A stretch of DNA of 64,000 nt, from the NCBI RefSeq assembly GCF_013314975.1, contig NZ_JABTYH010000019.1, positions 17,446-81,445 on the forward strand, read 5' to 3'. The DNA is from Pseudarthrobacter oxydans (GTDB lineage: Bacteria; Actinomycetota; Actinomycetes; Actinomycetales; Micrococcaceae). Positions 62,326-64,000 of the stretch are shown here, in pieces; position 1 is the stretch's first letter; each line of letters opens with the position of its first letter. Under the pieces are notes generated by a model. The model saw only the letters and a program-made list of their open reading frames with translations, made no database searches and was not told the origin of the DNA. The position numbers were made by a program, and so were the translations under genes.

Positions 62326-62805
62326 ATGAGCTCTCTGTTCGCCTTCCCGAATCCGGTCAACGAGTACGCTGCCCGTGTCACCGCCGGACTGGTGGTGGCG
62401 CTCGCCGTTGTCACGCTGGCCCTCGGGTCTGGATGGGGTCTGCTGGCCATCGCCGCCGGGTTCTGGCTGCGCGTGCTCTTCGGACCAAGGATTTCGCCGC
62501 TGGCACTGTTGTCCGTCAAGGTCATCACCCCGCGGCTGGGACGGGTGAAACTGGTGCCCGGACCGCCCAAGCGCTTTGCGCAGGGCATGGGGGCGGCCGT
62601 CTCCACAGCAGCCCTCGCCCTTTTCGCGGCCGGAGCGGTGCCGGCGGCGTGGGCGGTGCTGGGCATCCTGATCGTGGCGGCGTCGCTTGAAGCCTTTGCC
62701 GGGTTCTGCCTGGGATGCGTGGTCTTCGGGTTCCTGCAGCGCCGCGGACTGATCCCGGAGGACGTCTGCGAGGCGTGCAACAACATCAGCCTTCGGCGGT
62801 CGTGA
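62326..62805 (+). CDS. DUF4395 membrane protein
   Basis: A 159-residue protein with about four helices. After the start FAFPNPVNEYAARVTAG come helices near 20-45, 85-105 and 108-130. Cysteines cluster late (FCLGCVVFG and VCEACNNISL), with CxxC pairs able to bind metal or form disulfides. DUF4395 proteins often accompany thioredoxin-like or rhodanese genes; none is adjacent here. It overlaps the ADP-ribosylglycohydrolase-like gene by 20 nt tail to tail. Confidence 0.88.
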   Translation: MSSLFAFPNPVNEYAARVTAGLVVALAVVTLALGSGWGLLAIAAGFWLRVLFGPRISPLALLSVKVITPRLGRVKLVPGPPKRFAQGMGAAVSTAALALFAAGAVPAAWAVLGILIVAASLEAFAGFCLGCVVFGFLQRRGLIPEDVCEACNNISLRRS

Positions 62806-63895
62806 CGCCCACCAGCAAACCGGCCATGCCGCGGATTGCCTCAGGCGCCTCCAGCGCCTCCAGCCAGTCCGCAGGCAGGCACTCCTCGCCGTAGTAGGCA
62901 CCCAGGATGTTCCCCGCCAGTGAACCGGTGGCATCGCTTTTCCCCCCGTGGGCCACCGCCACGGACACCGCCTCCCGGAAGTGACGGACCGGCAGGGTGT
63001 CCGTGCCGTCGTCGTCCGTCCCTGCATCCGCCGTCCCGGCACGGGGGACAGTGGCGAGCACGGCGTACAGCGCGACGGCGAAGGCTTCCTCGGCGGTCCG
63101 GCCGCCACCGAGCGCATTGGTGATTTCCCCCGGCGTAGTTAGGCCCCCGGCGGCGAGTGAGAGCGCGGCTTCCAGGCGTTCCGGCAGTTCCGGCGCCACA
63201 CCACCCAGGGTGTGGGCGTGGGCTGTCACGGCGGAGGCAGCCTCCGGGAGCGCCTCACCCAAAACCAGCCGGTGGACCAGCAGGCTGAAGATCCCGGAAG
63301 CCTGGCGGGCCACGGGGTGCCCGTGCGTCAGGGAGGCGGCGTCGGCACTCAGCTTGTAGACGGCGTCGGGCGTAATATGCGGGATCAGCCCGAACGGTGC
63401 TGACCGGACCACGGCGCCCCAGTCTTTCGATCCCGGATTTACCGGGCGGACGGAGGTGCCCATTTCGCCCGTCGCCAGCCCGGAAATGCTGGTTGTGTTG
63501 GGGTTCCGCCGCTGGCGGAGCACAGCGTGGCCGTCGATCCACCGGGGCTGCGGTGTGGGTGCCGACGCGGGAGCAGCCTCCCCCTGGGTGGCCAGCCACC
63601 GGAGGTAGGCGAGCCACAGGCAGGCGTTCACATCCGCGCCCACGCCCTCGTTCGCCCATTCCAGGGCCTCAACCAGCCCGTCCACCGTGTAGAGGGTCAG
63701 CTGGGTCTCGTCGGAGAACGTGCCGGTCGTGGGGCCGAATCCGCTGACGCCGCGCCCGCCGAAGCGGCTCCGGATCTCTTCAACCGACTCCGTGCCGACG
63801 GCATAGCCCAGGGCATCACCCAGCGCGCCGCCCAGCAGGCAGCCATGGATGCGGGACGTCAAAGCGGGCACGGACGGGCCGGGTTCAATGCTCAT
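62786..63895 (-). CDS. ADP-ribosylglycohydrolase-family protein, altered metal site
   Basis: A 369-residue all-alpha protein of the DraG/ARH family, enzymes that remove ADP-ribose from proteins or nucleic acids using two Mg2+ ions. The N-terminal CLLGGALGDALGYAVG is typical. The first metal block, normally TDDT, reads SDETQ, and the second, normally GGDxDxTG, reads GGKSDATG, so a Lys replaces the first Asp. These changes may alter metal binding or make it a binding protein. TAAATT 6 nt before ATG 63895 is its -10 box. No ADP-ribosyltransferase gene is in view. Confidence 0.88.
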   Translation of the reverse strand: MSIEPGPSVPALTSRIHGCLLGGALGDALGYAVGTESVEEIRSRFGGRGVSGFGPTTGTFSDETQLTLYTVDGLVEALEWANEGVGADVNACLWLAYLRWLATQGEAAPASAPTPQPRWIDGHAVLRQRRNPNTTSISGLATGEMGTSVRPVNPGSKDWGAVVRSAPFGLIPHITPDAVYKLSADAASLTHGHPVARQASGIFSLLVHRLVLGEALPEAASAVTAHAHTLGGVAPELPERLEAALSLAAGGLTTPGEITNALGGGRTAEEAFAVALYAVLATVPRAGTADAGTDDDGTDTLPVRHFREAVSVAVAHGGKSDATGSLAGNILGAYYGEECLPADWLEALEAPEAIRGMAGLLVGVTTAEG

Positions 63896-63901
63896 GCTGC
63901 A

Positions 63902-63907
63902 AATTTA
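63902..63907 (-). promoter_or_regulatory. Leaderless -10 box TAAATT
   Basis: On the minus strand TAAATT ends 6 nt before ATG 63895. The remaining 93 bases to the window edge show no feature. Confidence 0.5.
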
Positions 63908-64000
63908 CCGCGGCCTCCGGCGGCGCCGGGACGCGGGCCCACCTTCCCGGCATTGCGCAAAAGACGCTGCACCAGCAAACGTCCAGCGTCGGCTGGAATA

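Overview
The window is 64 kb of densely packed, high-GC chromosomal DNA. It almost certainly comes from an actinobacterium of the Micrococcaceae (Arthrobacter/Pseudarthrobacter type). This rests on the GC-rich third codon positions, frequent GTG/TTG starts, actinobacterial marker families (NucS, DUF2550, DUF3039, DUF2017, DUF3253, a long Arg/Asp/Asn-rich Rho) and the gene order argS-lysA-hom-thrC-thrB-rho-prfA-prmC-tsaC-...-wecA-atp operon-DUF2550. I see no prophage, insertion sequence, CRISPR array or rRNA. The only RNA gene is one tRNA-Arg(CCG). The genus is inference.

Layout. 1-7.4 kb: the 5' part of an HrpA-type helicase gene, a 55-residue membrane protein, a GlxA-type regulator, and a protealysin-like metalloprotease followed by its likely inhibitor (emfourin family). 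7.6-10.8 kb: tRNA-Arg with a terminator, then a three-gene flavin electron-transfer module (FMN-binding lipoprotein, ApbE, membrane RnfD-like/FNR fusion). 10.9-17.5 kb: argS, lysA, hom, thrC and thrB, one compact cluster for aspartate-family amino acids. 17.5-26.2 kb: rho with a long leader, prfA, prmC, tsaC, then glycopolymer genes (WecG/TagA-like, GT2, WecA-like) with two tiny overlapping ORFs before wecA. 26.2-34.2 kb: the complete F-type ATP synthase operon with two accessory genes in front (AtpI-like, AtpZ-like), then DUF2550. 34.6-38.5 kb: a membrane-anchored esterase overlapping a rhomboid-like/DUF2156 aminoacyl-phospholipid synthase-like protein. 38.6-50.3 kb: cspA, nucS, hydrolase, AI-2E-type permease, an unknown membrane protein, a thioredoxin-fold/TPR protein, an OYE-family reductase, an ABC transporter pair and nagB. 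50.4-55.9 kb: DUF3039, an XPB-like helicase, an orphan CbbX-like AAA ATPase, and pncB-pncA for NAD salvage with a 59-bp tandem repeat upstream. 55.9-64 kb: clpS, DUF2017, murI, an MBL hydrolase, rph, rdgB, dedA, an exonuclease-BRCT fusion, DUF4395 and an ADP-ribosylglycohydrolase-like protein.

Two window-scale signals stand out. First, many start codons on both strands have a TAnnnT box placed exactly 6-7 nt upstream and no Shine-Dalgarno sequence, the signature of leaderless transcription; genes inside operons instead use stop/start overlaps or clear ribosome binding sites. Second, several intergenic regions hold strong perfect hairpins (after tRNA-Arg, after cspA, between rdgB and dedA, between atpA and atpG, at the predicted 5' end of the atp mRNA).

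The least explained elements are the flavinylation module, with an ApbE lacking an export signal and a Ser at the presumed flavin acceptor site; the esterase/rhomboid-DUF2156 pair; the ADP-ribosylglycohydrolase-like protein with substituted metal-ligand positions; the tandem repeat between the divergent pncB and clpS promoters; and the tiny ORF chain before wecA.
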